Source of the DNA: Vespa crabro
Lineage: Eukaryota; Arthropoda; Insecta; Hymenoptera; Vespidae
Direction of reading: 5' to 3'
DNA length: 64,000 nt
Assembly: GCF_910589235.1 (NCBI RefSeq)
Contig: NC_060956.1
Coordinates: 189,001-253,000, forward strand
Under the pieces are notes generated by a model that saw only the letters and a program-made list of their open reading frames with translations, searched no databases and was not told the DNA's origin. Positions within the stretch are counted from its first letter, which is position 1, and each line of letters opens with the position of its first letter. Shown here in pieces: positions 33,066 to 45,273 of the stretch. A program made the translations under genes and the position numbers.

Positions 33066-35785
33066 CATTCCGGGAACGTCGACCGGGAGAAAATCGAAGG
33101 AAAATAAGAGAGAAGAGCGTTCGCGCTCGAGTTTGTGGAAATTCTAGAAAGGCTCTCTCGGTTTCTCTCGCAAAGAAATCGTCCACCGGCAAAAGTTAAT
33201 CGAGTGACGTAGAAGAGGGTCGTGGGTCGAAGAAAAATATGTCGGAAAATAAGATTCACGCGGAAATGGGAAAGCGGATGGAGACGAAGATATAGAAAAC
33301 ACGTCGAATTTGAAAGGAGAAGAGAGAAGAGGATAGCCGGTAGGAAAAATAATCGCGAGAGCGACTATCGCTCGATTCGAGCGTAATCCTCTTAGAAAAG
33401 GGAAAGTTCGGGCGATTTGCAATTTCGCGGTAAGACTTTATCGCGGGACGACCCTTATCTATTATTTCCGCGCTCACCTTTCGATCTTTTATTTGGCGCG
33501 TGGATATGCCTCGTCGAGCAAAGGATGATCTTTACCGATGCAAAGCGCGTGTAGAGCGCGCGTGTAGCCTGACAAAATTTAATATCGGGTCTTGCCCTTC
33601 GTTGCGCCTTAATTCATGATTTCTCCTTCTGGCAACCGTCTCCAAACTGAATCCGGGTTTCTCGACCGTATCTGTATTAACGAACGAGCCTAGCGACTCC
33701 GCATAAACGAAGTTATGCAACGAAAGGTATTCGATAACGGTTTCTCTTATCCGTCGTGATCGCGGGAGCGCAAGAATACCGCAAAACCGTTCTCTATCGC
33801 TCGATCCCACGTGATTCATTCCTGCGAAGGTTCTGACTTTTAAAGCGCGCGCGCGCGTGCATTGGTAAAAGGAGGAAGGCGAGAGGGAGAGAGAGGGTCC
33901 TTGAACGCTCTCGCGGCCAGAAGAATGCGCGAGTAATCGGCGAAACTTTTGCCGAGTTCCGTTATGTTACCTAGCTCGAGAGGTAGTAAGGGAGCGAAAA
34001 GAGAAAGATAGAAATAACTGCGACAGGATCGATGCAAGGTCCTGGAACGATGTGAATGGCAAGTCCGATTCGCGTTTCTTCTCTTAAGAATACCGATCTC
34101 AATGTATCCTAACATTACGATGGAACTAGTCGATATAATAATTCAATCATATATGAGAATAGCAAAGAAAAAAGTCCAATTGGCAACGTCTCAACGAAGG
34201 ACATTTCTCGTTACTTTTTGGATAAACTTCTTTCCGATTCTGCCGAGACGAGCTGGAATTAGGTCTTAGGAAGAAAGTAACGGTAAAGCCATTCTGTAAT
34301 TCGTTCCTCCTGATTACACGTTCTAGTACCTCGATGAAACGAGAAATTACGTGCAAGAAATACTAAAGATTTTAGAAGGGAACATTGTAAACAAGAAGGC
34401 TCCCTCTCGAAGGTGCTTCGAGAAGGAGAAAGACGTTACGAAACGTAGGAGATAATATGGCTTTGCCGAATCGATGAAATTAAACCGACGACATGATCGA
34501 ACGTTCTCCTTCATTTGGCAAATTACGACGTTCGGAGAAAAATGGTTAATTTAAGTCGTCCCTTTAATTCTTGAATGGGAAATGCCGATTCCGACGCTTT
34601 CGAAGATAATCGTATCAGCTTCTTTACTTCTACCGGTAGATAATGTTATGACGATGAGTAAGAAACGACGCCGGATAACAACGCGTTTATATAATTTTCT
34701 AGGTCGATAGAGAGGTCCATTTACTTCCTAAGACGACCATTTGGCTTATCTCTATCGTCAGTTCCCGCACAATTTCAATTCACTTTCTATGCGCTCGTAC
34801 ATTTTCGCTTTCACTTATATCCGCTCCGTACTACCTGTTAATACGTACTCCAATTTCATCGAATCTTAAACGTTTCTTAGACGTTCAACGTATTACCATC
34901 CTACTTTCCTTCTTCGTCGTAGAAATGTCCTACGACGTCGAGATGATGAAAATCAGCTCCGAAGCGGAAATAGAAATCGCCTCTTCCATTCCTCTCTTCT
35001 CGCGCTACCGGTTAGTGTTTTCTTTTTATCAAAGTATCCCCGGCTGTCTGGTTCTAAAGTCCGAAACAGTCGCGAACGTAAACACAGGAGCGAAGCGATA
35101 TGTACCTGGTTCGCGACCAGAGATCGCACTATACGTGTAACGCGTATCGAGAGTGCTCGTTGTATGCGAGTAGGAGAGAAACAAGGAGAGACGCGAGATT
35201 TGGTCAAGGAACGATTCGACGACGAGAGCCTTACGTTGGTAGCGCCATGCAAATTAGTCGGTTAACCGGATAATAGTTCGATTGTATGTAAATGCGATTG
35301 GATCCAGCTGCGGTTTTTACCTTCCCTTCCTATAGAGGTGGCCCGGCCGATTGTAGACGGGCCAATGACGATGTACCAACCAAAGCTTCGTTCGAGCTCG
35401 ATGACGTTTATCTGCTTAGACGATCCACATACAGGTGGTGGGATAATCGACGGAAAGTGATTCTCTCTTCAACGATCTTGCGTTTCTTTTTCTTTTCTAT
35501 CGACCGATAACTATTGGATATCTTTCGCCGTTTTTTTCCATATTAATTGCACTTGATTGAACTTTGATTGAGCACGGGAAAAATGTCGTTCTCGACAATT
35601 TTCTTTTTATTTTTAACGGCATTATAGTTATATTATTATTAGGCAGCAAAATTTTGCACAGTCCTCCGAGATAAGCGGGCCTATTGTAAAAGTTCAGATT
35701 AGTTATTACGATGGAAAGACGAAGAAACGTGTTCCCGTTAGGCGATCGTTCGATCGATTGGCAACTTTGATATCGATTGTAAAAC
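33066..35785. other. No recognised gene; one small ORF noted separately
   Basis: A CG alternation lies at 33845-33857. A possible exon at 35336-35434 has acceptor CTTCCTATAG, an open frame reading GGPADCRRANDDVPTK, and a weak donor CAG|GTGGTG. The rest is mixed with AT-rich stretches at 34540-34860 and 35510-35680. Confidence 0.4.
34925..35140 (+). CDS. Low-confidence 71-codon ATG ORF, unknown
   Basis: A pyrimidine tract ending TTCGTCGTAG sits 3 nt before the ATG. The frame begins MSYDVEMMKISSEAEIEIAS and has varied composition without repeats; it stops at 35138-35140. A weak donor-like CCG|GTTAGT lies after codon 29, so it could be an exon boundary. No family or membrane segment is clear. 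Confidence 0.2.
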   Translation: MSYDVEMMKISSEAEIEIASSIPLFSRYRLVFSFYQSIPGCLVLKSETVANVNTGAKRYVPGSRPEIALYV

Positions 35786-35804
35786 AGGCCGATAAAATCG
35801 GCCT
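35786..35804. other. 8-bp inverted repeat with 3-nt loop
   Basis: AGGCCGAT (35786-35793) pairs with ATCGGCCT (35797-35804) around AAA, then TTT. It resembles a bacterial terminator in form, but the setting is eukaryotic. Confidence 0.6.
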
Positions 35805-35875
35805 TTAATCTTCCCGATTATAACTCGAGCGTAACAACGGTTGGATCCGATAGGAGATAGAATCTCGCTTGTGCC

Positions 35876-35881
<6 letters not shown>

Positions 35882-35907
<26 letters not shown>
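35882..35907 (+). repeat. (CT)13 microsatellite
   Basis: Pure 26-bp tract. Confidence 0.95.
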
Positions 35908-36626
35908 GTCAACATCGTTGGCCAACATCGATATCTACTTTTCAGCGAGACGCGATCGTCCGAGGAAGGATAAAAGGCGTCAACGGACGGGACACGGTCC
36001 ATCAAAACGTTGGCTTTGCGCTTCGAGTGCCTTACTCGATAAGATCCACATTTTGAAAATTTGGCAAAACGCATAGGCCCTCGCCTCTCCTCGCTCTTAT
36101 CGCGATCGAGTGCGTCTATGAAAATTTCAGCGGGGATTCCCGCCGAATATATTTGGCAGCTTTTCAACTCGAATTTCTCGCTACGCTAAAGCCATCGATC
36201 TATATCTTATCTCTTTCGGCGTTTACCAACAAAATAAATTTCTCGTTATCGATCGTCGATTAAAACGTAGAATATGGAAACATTCTTTGGAAATGAGTTT
36301 AAAAGGAAAATCTGCGATCATCGTTTTCTTTTTTCCTGATTTTCGATCTGTCCGAGCTCTATTTGACCTCTTTTCGAATATAAAAACAAATCTCTCGTAA
36401 TCGTTATGTTCGACCGAAGGTATGCTTTAAACGTTTGACACGCGTAAGTACTCGATCGTCCATCGAGATTGTTATCTCGCGTTCGATCGACGTGAACATT
36501 AAGTTCGGGCATAAGTTATCAAGAAATATCGTCGATCGGGTGATCTTCAAACGCTCTCGACAAATATGGACGGTGTAAACGTCTTTCCCAGCGACGTAAA
36601 TAGAAAATCCAAAGAACTCCCGTTAA
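35908..36626. other. No gene seen
   Basis: Mixed sequence, AT-rich at 36180-36400. Confidence 0.5.
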
Positions 36627-36678
<52 letters not shown>

Positions 36679-36679
36679 T
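36627..36679. repeat. (AT)7(GT)16(AT)n composite microsatellite
   Basis: AT at 36627-36640, GT at 36641-36672, then TATATA. Such alternating purine-pyrimidine runs are classic Z-DNA-prone sequence. Confidence 0.95.
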
Positions 36680-38297
36680 ATACACCTGCAAACGAGAAAA
36701 AGAGTATCTTCCTGTATTAATACCTGACGCCATTACACCGACGTGAGCCGCCAAATGGAAAATTTTTAAAGGACTTTTTTCTCTCGGCTACGCAGCGCGA
36801 TACTAATAACAAAATACATATTTGAATTCGCTCACCGGGATCGGATAAATTGCGACTAAAATAGTCTCTTTGGTGGTTAATCTCTTGTTTTTACGAACAC
36901 GCGCGAGACTTTACACCTCGTCGTCTGCTCGTTGACGTTGCGCTTTCGAGGATTTGTCTTTGACAAATGGGAAGAATATTATTATCGAACGATTAGATCG
37001 GCCCAGTAAGGATATAGGGAGCGACATAGGCGGAAACACTATGCAATCGCTATGCAAGTAGATAGACGTTCGTAGATTCGGACGTAGCGAAAAGCGATTG
37101 GTCAATGGTCATCGTGCATATTCGTAAGAAACCGGAATGAGGACTAGTTGGCCGCCATCGGGCAAAGATCTCTCGACGGTGACTTTACGCTATACGGTAA
37201 AACCGGTTTCGATGACGAATAATTTATGCTTTCGAAATAATCATTGGATCTCCCTCGGACACCGATCGATGATAATATAAGAATATTTGGTCCCACAACG
37301 TAGCTCGCTCGAGGAGCTTTTGGTTACGTGTATAAGATACTTTCCCGTTCCGCCCCGTACTGCCTTTTCGTTTATAGATCGACTACGCCGCTCGATTATT
37401 CGTACGAACGTAAAAGCGACGGAGAAGGGGATGTACGGCGGAGAACGTTCGGGGAATAGCTAGGAGGATAGCCGAAAATATTTTTCGGTGGAGAGGCGAC
37501 GGAGAGCAACAGGTGTGCAGCCACCGGCGCTCCTACCGGCGGTGTAGGTCCATTAAGGTGTTTACACGACGGACAAGAACCTTAAAACGTCCGTTTGAAT
37601 CTCCGTTAAACGTGCGTCACGATAGCGCGCACTCTCCGTCGGTTTTTATCGCCGTCGACTTACGATTTTTCTCTTAATAAATAAAAAAAAAAAAAAGAAA
37701 ATACGACAATCGTACGTATAGAATGACGAGAGAATACGTCGAAGAGGATACTTGCTCAAGGACAATTTGACCATTTTACGTAACCACGTCATAATGGCAT
37801 ATAATTCGACGGCGAAGTCGATGCGATGCTCGGTAAACAAGGGACGGGATTGAAAAGGGCATCGATCGAAGAGAGAAAGGAAGATGGAGGAAGGTGAACC
37901 TTTATCCGGTTAAGAGGAAGTTATTTATCGATCGTACAAAACGTGTCGGTCTAGACGAAGCGACACGGTGACCTATCGGTTAGCCAATAATAGCGAAGCC
38001 ATATAGAAACGCGACGGCCTGTCCTACAGTTTGTAGTATGCCAGGCCGAGGTATGCCAGGATTCACCGCTTCCATGATCATCCAATCTGCTTCGATCCGA
38101 TGCCGAATTTCCGACAATAAGGGGGAAACCCTGATGCAACGACGTGGTAATGGAAGCCCACGGTGGTCGTTTCTTCGTTCACAATTGAACACACCGCAAA
38201 TTCTTAATTCGCGAATTTGCGTATTGCTTCGCGACGAGAGGACGCGACGTACGGAAAATGAGTAGAGCCGCTAGAGAGAGGGAGGGAGAGAGATGGC
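36680..38297. other. No recognised gene; one short minus ORF noted separately
   Basis: An A-run lies at 37683-37695. Even-textured stretches occur at 37130-37200 and 37490-37570. Confidence 0.4.
37980..38081 (-). CDS. Low-confidence 33-codon ATG ORF in a distinct block
   Basis: The frame begins MIMEAVNPGIPRPGILQT and ends in a hydrophobic segment (VAFLYGFAIIG) before TAA. The upstream part of the frame is open to about 38190. The DNA holds a direct repeat ATGCCAGG (38038-38045 and 38053-38060). No splice sites of quality flank it, and no family is recognised. Confidence 0.15.
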   Translation of the reverse strand: MIMEAVNPGIPRPGILQTVGQAVAFLYGFAIIG

Positions 38298-38310
38298 GGG
38301 GGGGGGGGGG
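38298..38310 (+). repeat. G13 homopolymer
   Basis: It lies inside a GATGGCGG-rich segment, between two ATGGCGG words (38293 and 38314). Confidence 0.93.
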
Positions 38311-38799
38311 ACGATGGCGGCGACAGGTAAAGAGAGCCGCTGCGAGAGTTTCGTTCCCGAATGTTTCGTTAACGAACGTCTGGACCCGTTCCTTTTCGAT
38401 CGCCGAGGCCGACGTTCTCTCGGTCTAATTAACTCGCACGAAATACGCACGAACACTGCTACGTTTCATCTTCGCCGTAAGAATTAACTCGATCAGTCGC
38501 CGTGTTGTTGTCTTTCGTTCGAAATTCGAGTGCCTCCTGGCGACACGGTCGGTCCATTCATCATCTCTCGCTGAAAGAAATGCATGTAACTGGAACGCCC
38601 TTCATCCATCACCGAAACACGTTGCGAGAGACGCGTAGTTGGACGGCTTTATTCGCATATCGCGTCTTTTCTCGCTTCAAAGTCGCGATCAAAGTTTATA
38701 TAACAATGCGCATGCCGTTAGTCGAGTAACGACTATTACGTTCCATTTATTTTTCTTTTTTTCTCTCGTTGGAGGTCACAAGACCGAAACATAGGCTCG

Positions 38800-38820
38800 C
38801 TCTCTCTCTCTCTCTCTCTC
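38800..38820 (+). repeat. (CT)n microsatellite, 21 bp
   Basis: Pure tract. Confidence 0.93.
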
Positions 38821-39234
38821 GATGTTGGACAGGTTGGCGCGGTCGAAGATAAAATTCCAACGTTCCGCGAAACGCCGTAAAATCGCATTTACTGCGTTCG
38901 CGCACCCACGTCTTATTATACTACCGTCTACGTTAGACTGTCCTCGTGTTCGTACCGAAATACTACACCAGGTTCGCATCTTCGTCTTGTTCGTTTCCTT
39001 ATTTGCACGCCGCGAACGAGATTTCTCGCGGCTCCGAGTCGAACTTTCGATTCCGAAAAACATCGTCACGGCCGAGAACGTTCTACCGAGTTCTCGGAAG
39101 TAATTTCGTGAGACAGAGAAAAAGTAACGTACCCAGGATCGTCTAACCTACGTGCAACATATGTTTTTCTCGTTCGATCTTATATTCGTCGGATATGCGA
39201 GAAACGAGTGATTAAATCCTCCCTTTCTCCGGCA

Positions 39235-39252
39235 GCTCTAATTAATTAGAGC
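39235..39252. promoter_or_regulatory. 18-bp perfect palindrome with homeodomain core
   Basis: GCTCTAATTAATTAGAGC is fully self-complementary and contains two overlapping TAATTA words. Paired-class homeodomains bind palindromic TAAT sites as dimers; occupancy here is inferred. Confidence 0.5.
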
Positions 39253-39301
39253 AACGTTCCTCGCCTACGTCTGTATCTCCTACGCCTGTATATCTTGTTT
39301 C

Positions 39302-39332
39302 TTTTTTTTTTCTTTTTTTTTTTTTTTTTTTT
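39302..39332 (+). repeat. T-rich homopolymer, T10-C-T20
   Basis: Single C interruption at 39312. Confidence 0.94.
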
Positions 39333-39497
39333 ACCCATAACTCCTAAAGTCGAACGATGGAAATCTTTAAGAATGTCAATTTTCGAAGAAACTCGGTTTG
39401 CCTCGAACATTTTTGACTTTCTCGACTTTGTCTACTGTTGTTCCGTTGCTTCGAACTTTTCTCTTTTATATAAGACGAAGACAAGGAGAAGGTTAAA

Positions 39498-39526
39498 TGC
39501 GTGCGTGCGTGCGTGCGTGCGTGCGT
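39498..39526 (+). repeat. (TGCG)7 tetranucleotide
   Basis: 29 bp of TGCG units. Confidence 0.94.
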
Positions 39527-39909
39527 GTTAAAACAAAGCGTATTTAAGGATTGGTAAGGGGGTGAACTCGACCACGCCCTACGCGCTCAGCGACATTACT
39601 CGCGAGGTTACGATCTTCGATGTCTCGAGTTACGATAACAATTTGTCTAGTTTCTTTTAAATATTTTTTCCTTGAGTCTCGACTTAAATCTTAAGGCGCG
39701 ATATCTTTTAAAAAGAAAATTATTTATGCACTTTCATTGAAAATTGTCTCGTCCCGTGTATCTGTAATTGCGAAAGCATCGATAAACGGTAGAAAGGGAG
39801 AAAAATTGTATGTAGGAAGAAAGGCTGGTCGTCGACCCGAGACGACGCGTACCACCCTAAAAGGAAGGGCGTGGTTGCTAGCTCGCGTCCTTGCGTGCCA
39901 CCGTTTCCT

Positions 39910-39929
39910 TCTCTCTCTCTCTCTCTCTC
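39910..39929 (+). repeat. (TC)10 microsatellite
   Basis: 20 bp pure. Confidence 0.92.
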
Positions 39930-40700
39930 GTTCTTAGTAGCGCCTGTACCGTGGGCGAGGATGCTGCCACAAACGTTTCATTTCTCGGTTTCGTCGAAGC
40001 TCGCGATCGATGGCGTACGAGATTCTATTTTCTCGCTTCGCTCTTCCGCGTATTATTTCATTTATACCGCTGACACGTCGTAGAAATAATTTTCTCAAAT
40101 GTTTCATGCTTGATCGATATAGAAGAGTAGCGGCTATGGACGACGAGTAAGTATATTCTAAACGCAGTATTGTCCCCCCTATCTTTGCGCGGAGAGAGGA
40201 ACTAGAGGAAGGAGAAAAACATATCCTGGAAGAGCGCGATTACGCGAGTGAGTCACGAGTATTACCGGAAAGTCGAGAGATTCTTTGATGCTCAAACTCG
40301 CGCGCGTACTTTAGCGGACAGCACACGTATCGCGTGCGTCTACTCTACTACTACTACGTATGTACATAGATCGAGTGGGCACGCATTGCTTCTTTATGCT
40401 TCGCCTCGTAAACACGTAGCTTATAAAAAAAGAGGATGACGCGGATGAACGAGAATAAAAACAAGTCGTCGGTACGTGCAGAAAGAATGAAAATATTATC
40501 GAAAAGATTTCCTTTGAACGATCGTACGAGTAGAGAGTTATAAGGATCGAGTGGGACGAGGAAAATGGGTACTTTACCAAGGGCATATATTAGAAAAATT
40601 ATATTTTGAAAGATCGCAGACGTCGAGTGGATAGAATTCCACGAACGTAAATAGGAAATTTAATTTGACGTTCGTAATCGAGCGATCGTCCGTATGGTAC

Positions 40701-40703
<3 letters not shown>
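39930..40703. other. No gene seen
   Basis: Mixed sequence; no splice pair or domain. Confidence 0.5.

Positions 40704-40750
<47 letters not shown>
40704..40750 (+). repeat. (AG)n microsatellite, 47 bp
   Basis: Pure tract. Confidence 0.96.
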
Positions 40751-40752
<2 letters not shown>

Positions 40753-41938
40753 CGCGGGCGGGCACGACTGTAGAAAGCGAGAATAGGAAGGATCTTAACG
40801 TCTTCTCCGGGACGGTGCTCGCTTAGTTCAACAAAAGGCATTGTCTTCGAGGAAAGCCACGAGCGAATAATTATTTTATCGACTCGGTGCAACTTTCCTA
40901 AATTGCGTGGTAGTACTTGTTGCATCTGAGCAAACTTAAGAGAGACAAGGAAGACTCAACGACGACGGGGAAAAGGAAGAGGTCCTTTTACGCGCTTCGC
41001 GCAACTTCTCATTCAGTCCACGTGGAAAGCTTAATGCGGAAAGACGAGGAGGGAGGGAGGCTGCATACGATACGTTTCTCATATTTCAGCCCTACGACCC
41101 GACGAGCGACCCACTCTCCTTTCAGTCTCGTTTCCTTCTCCGCACCCACGTCTGAAATAGTCGAGCGTCGCGGCTCGTTGTTAAATAGAATTCACTGGCG
41201 TCTCGCCAGTCTCCCTCTCTCATCGGAAAAACTTTCGCTTAGTTTGCTATCTTTATATTATATTTTTTCATTCTTCCCTTAGCGAGACTCGCTAGAATCG
41301 AAGACTTATGTTCGAGTTCTTCGTTTGGCAATACGAGGAAAGAAAGGGCCGAAATAGAGATAGGCTCGACGAAAATAGAAAACTCTGCTGTCATCGTAGT
41401 CGATTATCCGGAGAGTCTAAGGAAAGAGAAACGCCTTTTAAAGATCGCGTGTATCTTCCACTTTGCACGCTTCTCGATGCAGCCAAAAAAAGCCTGAAAA
41501 GTATCGCTCCATGGTGGGGCTCGAAAAGGAATAAGTTTAAACGCAGCTGCGAACGGGGGAGGATGGAAAGGCGAGGTCGTTGTCGGCGAGGGGTAGAACG
41601 GAGCCGCGCTTGTGCCAGAGGGTGGAGAGAAAAAGAAAGAGACTAACGACTGTGAGTGTAACTTATCTACGACACGCAGGCGTGCCGCCGCCGCACGTTT
41701 ACTCGCGTAAATCGTTCGGTTTACTTTCCCCTCTTTCTCTCCTTCCCTTACCTCCAGGCAGCTTCTTTTCTCGCGCACCCGGGGTCCAGACTAAATAGCC
41801 TACGTGCAAACAAAGATACGTGATGTAAGCGCAACTCACGACCCATGCCGTTATAACTTTTCAAAATCCAAAACACGTGAGGACTGAGGAAACGGCCAAT
41901 TTATCAGCGTACTATCTGCTCCGCTCTTGTTTAAACAC

Positions 41939-41941
<3 letters not shown>
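40751..41941. other. No gene seen
   Basis: Pyrimidine-rich at 41100-41280 and GC-rich at 41550-41640. Open frames of 110-125 codons overlap on both strands with no domain. Confidence 0.5.

Positions 41942-41990
<49 letters not shown>
41942..41990 (+). repeat. (TC)n microsatellite, 49 bp
   Basis: Pure tract. Confidence 0.97.
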
Positions 41991-41995
<5 letters not shown>

Positions 41996-42292
41996 GGATA
42001 TTAATTTTCTCCTGTAGCATATCTATCGTTCAAGATATCGCACGACAAGCTCTCTCGATAATGTTCCCATTAAAAAGAAAAGTATCTCTACGTGGGTTTA
42101 CCGAAGCGAAAGGAATCGATCGTCCTATCGATGAGAAAGAGAGGAGCCATCACGTCTATAAATATAAGATTCGCAGAACGATAGGAAAACGAGGGAGATT
42201 GCGCGATGAAAGAAGCGGCAGACCTTGACCACTCACCTAGATGTTGGTGCTCGTCCGAGTGGAGCAGTGCAACGTGTTTCTATAAACGTACG

Positions 42293-42319
42293 TCTCTCTC
42301 TCTCTCTCTCTCTCTCTCT
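42293..42319 (+). repeat. (TC)n microsatellite, 27 bp
   Basis: About 50 bp to its left lies a minus-strand donor-like CTAG|GTGAGT (near 42230) without a clear acceptor. Confidence 0.94.
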
Positions 42320-43821
42320 GCCAACGATGCCACGTGATCATCGTCAAGGGTAATGCGCGCTTACGCGCGAGCCACCCCCTTCCGAAAGGTTTTCAGGAAA
42401 ATCTTTGACGCTTCTCGTATTACAAAAGGATTCAACGTTCATTCGTTCGTTGTTTGACCAAATATATTTCTAAAGAAAAAGTTTGAAAAGCAAATAGGCG
42501 AGCAAAGTTCGTCCCAAAGTTCGAAAGGTAAGGAAGGGGACAATCTCTCGTACAATACTTTATCTTGATATATCTCGATAGGCGGTACTCGCCGATACAC
42601 GAACGTGTTACGAGTTACCAAAAGGCATCGCTCCAAGATTTGCTTTGCTCGAAGGGAAAATATGTATTACCAAGATGGTACTCGAATCGAAAGTTCTCGA
42701 TTTTAATTTCGACGATGGAACGATCTCTTCCATCGTCGAGCGACGCGAAGAGGAAAAGAAAGGAAAAACTTGTCATAGGATAAAATACGTAATTCCAGGT
42801 CTATCAGAGTGAGCTAATCTCAAGAGAGTTAATCAGCGAGGAATAGCCGAAGGAAGAGAGGATGATACGGAGCAGCGCTTTCGATCCGATAAACTTATTC
42901 CACGAGCGTGTTTTAGCGAAAAAGGCGAAGGCTCCGGTGTAATTACGGAGGTTGCTCCGATCGCGATCGTGGGAGGTGCGGACGTCGCTTGGTTCCCGAG
43001 GGTCTCTACGCGACTCCGCTGACGGAGAAGTCCCTTTTTCTTTTCTTCCCTAGGCCTTTTTCTTATCCCCCCTCGTGTAGAGGTTCTTCGATCGATGCGT
43101 CTGCTTTCAAGTAAACGAGCGATCGTCTTGTCCTTGCGTCCTTCCCATAAAGAACGATGCCGCCGCCACCGTCTTCTAAGACGAAGAAAGGCAACACGAC
43201 GACGGTCAGAAGAGCTATGCGAAAAAGTTACGTGACACAGTTATGTAATTAGGATTTATCCGCTACGTCGTAATTGTCGCGAATAGCGCATACGAGCCGT
43301 ATACAAGTGGACGTTTCATAATGGGCACGAACGCGCTAGGGAATCCCTTCTTTCTTTATCTCCTAGCTCTTTTCTTCGATCGACGACGGGACGTTTGAAT
43401 ATTAATAAAAAGAAAAAAAGCAGAGAGAAAAGAAAAATTTTTGACTCTTTGACTTACAGCTTTCTAAAGTTGAATTTTTAAGCGGTCGCACGGGGAATAT
43501 ACGCTATAACATCACCGTCGTTCTATAAATAAGAATTCCGTGGTATTTCCTTCGCGTCATCGTGTTATTTACGATCGAGCCGACAATGAGATACAAGTCG
43601 ATCCTTCTTTCCGAGAAGAAAACCTCTCTAATGCCATCGCTAGCGTCGTCGTCGCCTTTGCCTCGCTTTCAGTCGGAAGAGAAAAAGAAGAAAAATATCC
43701 TGCTGATTCTTATTATTACGTCGAGACTCGTAATTTGCGCTCTCGCTAAGATATTCTCGTTTCTTTCTAGGATTGAATTCGTTCGCTCCTATCTTTGCGT
43801 ATCCGAGATTCTTCTTTTTTC

Positions 43822-43822
<1 letters not shown>
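42320..43822. other. No gene seen; even block at 43180-43330
   Basis: Opposite-strand frames of 65-72 codons at 42439-42783 lack ATG or domain support. The 43180-43330 stretch is repeat-free and holds TAATTAGGATTTA, a homeodomain-like cluster. Confidence 0.4.

Positions 43823-43850
<28 letters not shown>
43823..43850 (+). repeat. T28 homopolymer leading into a 3' splice-like site
   Basis: 28 uninterrupted T are followed by ACTTTCAG|ATG at 43858/43859, a textbook acceptor form. The frame from that ATG runs 55 codons (MPLSDPMLRMLHLIFAK...) to TAA at 44024-44026, with a basic middle and a PPCCF end. It may be a terminal exon or chance. Confidence 0.5.
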
Positions 43851-43855
<5 letters not shown>

Positions 43856-44791
43856 CAGATGCCTCTGTCTGATCCTATGTTGCGGATGCTGCATTTGATC
43901 TTTGCAAAAATATTAAGCGTAATAATTGGAAGAACGATTCGAAAGAGCATCGTTATAAGATCGAAGAGAAAAGACCGGAAGAAAAGAGAAGAAAATAGAG
44001 CGCGCGTTCCTCCTTGTTGCTTCTAAGAGTTGCGTCATCGTCGTTCACCGAGCTCTGCTTTTATAAAATCTTTTCTAAAAGAAATCAAACGAAAAACCCC
44101 TCGAGACAATTAAGTCGCTTTACTTTCGACCGATTTGTGATTACGTATCCGAAACTCGCGCTATCGCTCCTTCCCGTGGAAAATAATTACGAAGCGTATT
44201 TTATAACGTTGCCTCGGCGCATCTGCGAAATCCTCTTTCTCACTCTCTCGCGTTCCTTTTACATCATCGTTCTGCGCGCCGCGACGGAGCTTACAGTTAA
44301 GTACATTGCCGTATTACATTCTCATCAAAACAACGAGAACGCTGACAGAGAGAGAAAGAGAGAGAATGACTTGACTCTGGATTTGGCAGTTACGAGCGGC
44401 GATGTTTCGTAACATTGCGCCAACTCTCCTTCCGAACCTCTTTTATCGCTTAAACGAGATTGTTGTAAAGCGTATCTTTTAATGTTTTATTACTACGAAA
44501 AGTATTTCTTCGATTTTTTCCCCGTTTACTTTCGTTTGCAAATGTTCTTACCATTGAAGTATACCAAATTTTGGAATAGGAAATCATAAAAAGATCGGGA
44601 AGGAATTGGTCATTGATTGTTCCTGCTCGTAAAGGATCAACTCAGCAATCTCGGCAGAATAGTAAACGTTGTTCATTGTCGAACTCTGAACAGGATTCTT
44701 GTCAAGAAAGTGGGCTCTCTCGCAAAAGCCTTAACTGCAGTCGCATTTCAATAAGCGAGCGTTCTCGCGCTCTGATTCGCTCGAAATTTTT

Positions 44792-44793
<2 letters not shown>

Positions 44794-44832
<39 letters not shown>
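44794..44832 (+). repeat. (CGT)13 trinucleotide
   Basis: 39 bp pure; CpG in every unit. Confidence 0.96.
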
Positions 44833-44938
44833 TCGCTCTCTCGCTCCGTGTCATTTCGAATCGGCCGACGTAAAAATATGGAAGTAGGCCAGATAGACGG
44901 AGCTCTCCGTTTAGATATTGCGACGTAATAATTCACAG

Positions 44939-45047
44939 TAAACCTTCGACGGAGTGGAGGGACAATAATTTGCGAGTCAACGCCGAGAACCAGCCGTTTC
45001 GCTTTGTTGCTCGTTTTCTTCTTCTGCTTATACTTCGAGGTATGCAG
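44939..45047 (+). CDS. Candidate internal exon with consensus donor
   Basis: The right edge is CAG|GTAAGT at 45047/45048, the exact insect donor consensus and the best plus-strand donor found in the window. To the left, AATTCACAG at 44938 gives an acceptor with a weak pyrimidine tract. The enclosed 109 nt read 1 nt plus 36 codons without a stop (KPSTEWRDNNLRVNAENQPF, then a Leu-rich stretch ending RGMQ), leaving phase 0. A C/T-rich run (45008-45032) also precedes the donor, so the site could instead be a recursive splice point in a long plus-strand intron. No domain is recognised. Confidence 0.3.
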
Positions 45048-45273
45048 GTAAGTACGTACCTATGGGTGCTTCATCTACCATACACGTATAAGAGTGCGGC
45101 GCATAAGCCGTTTACATGGAATGCACGCGAACGGATCGACGTGACGGCTTGATACCGTTCGAGAACGCGAACAAACGATCGGCGTTTGATATATTTTGCT
45201 AAGAAATTTGATCATTTATCGATAAGAAATAGTCGTATTTGAAACGGTTAAGGCTCTCGTTTCTTTTAACGAT

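Noticed and set aside
35786..35804. Rho-independent terminator
   Set aside because: Stem-loop then T-run form is present, but only three T follow and everything else points to a eukaryotic genome.
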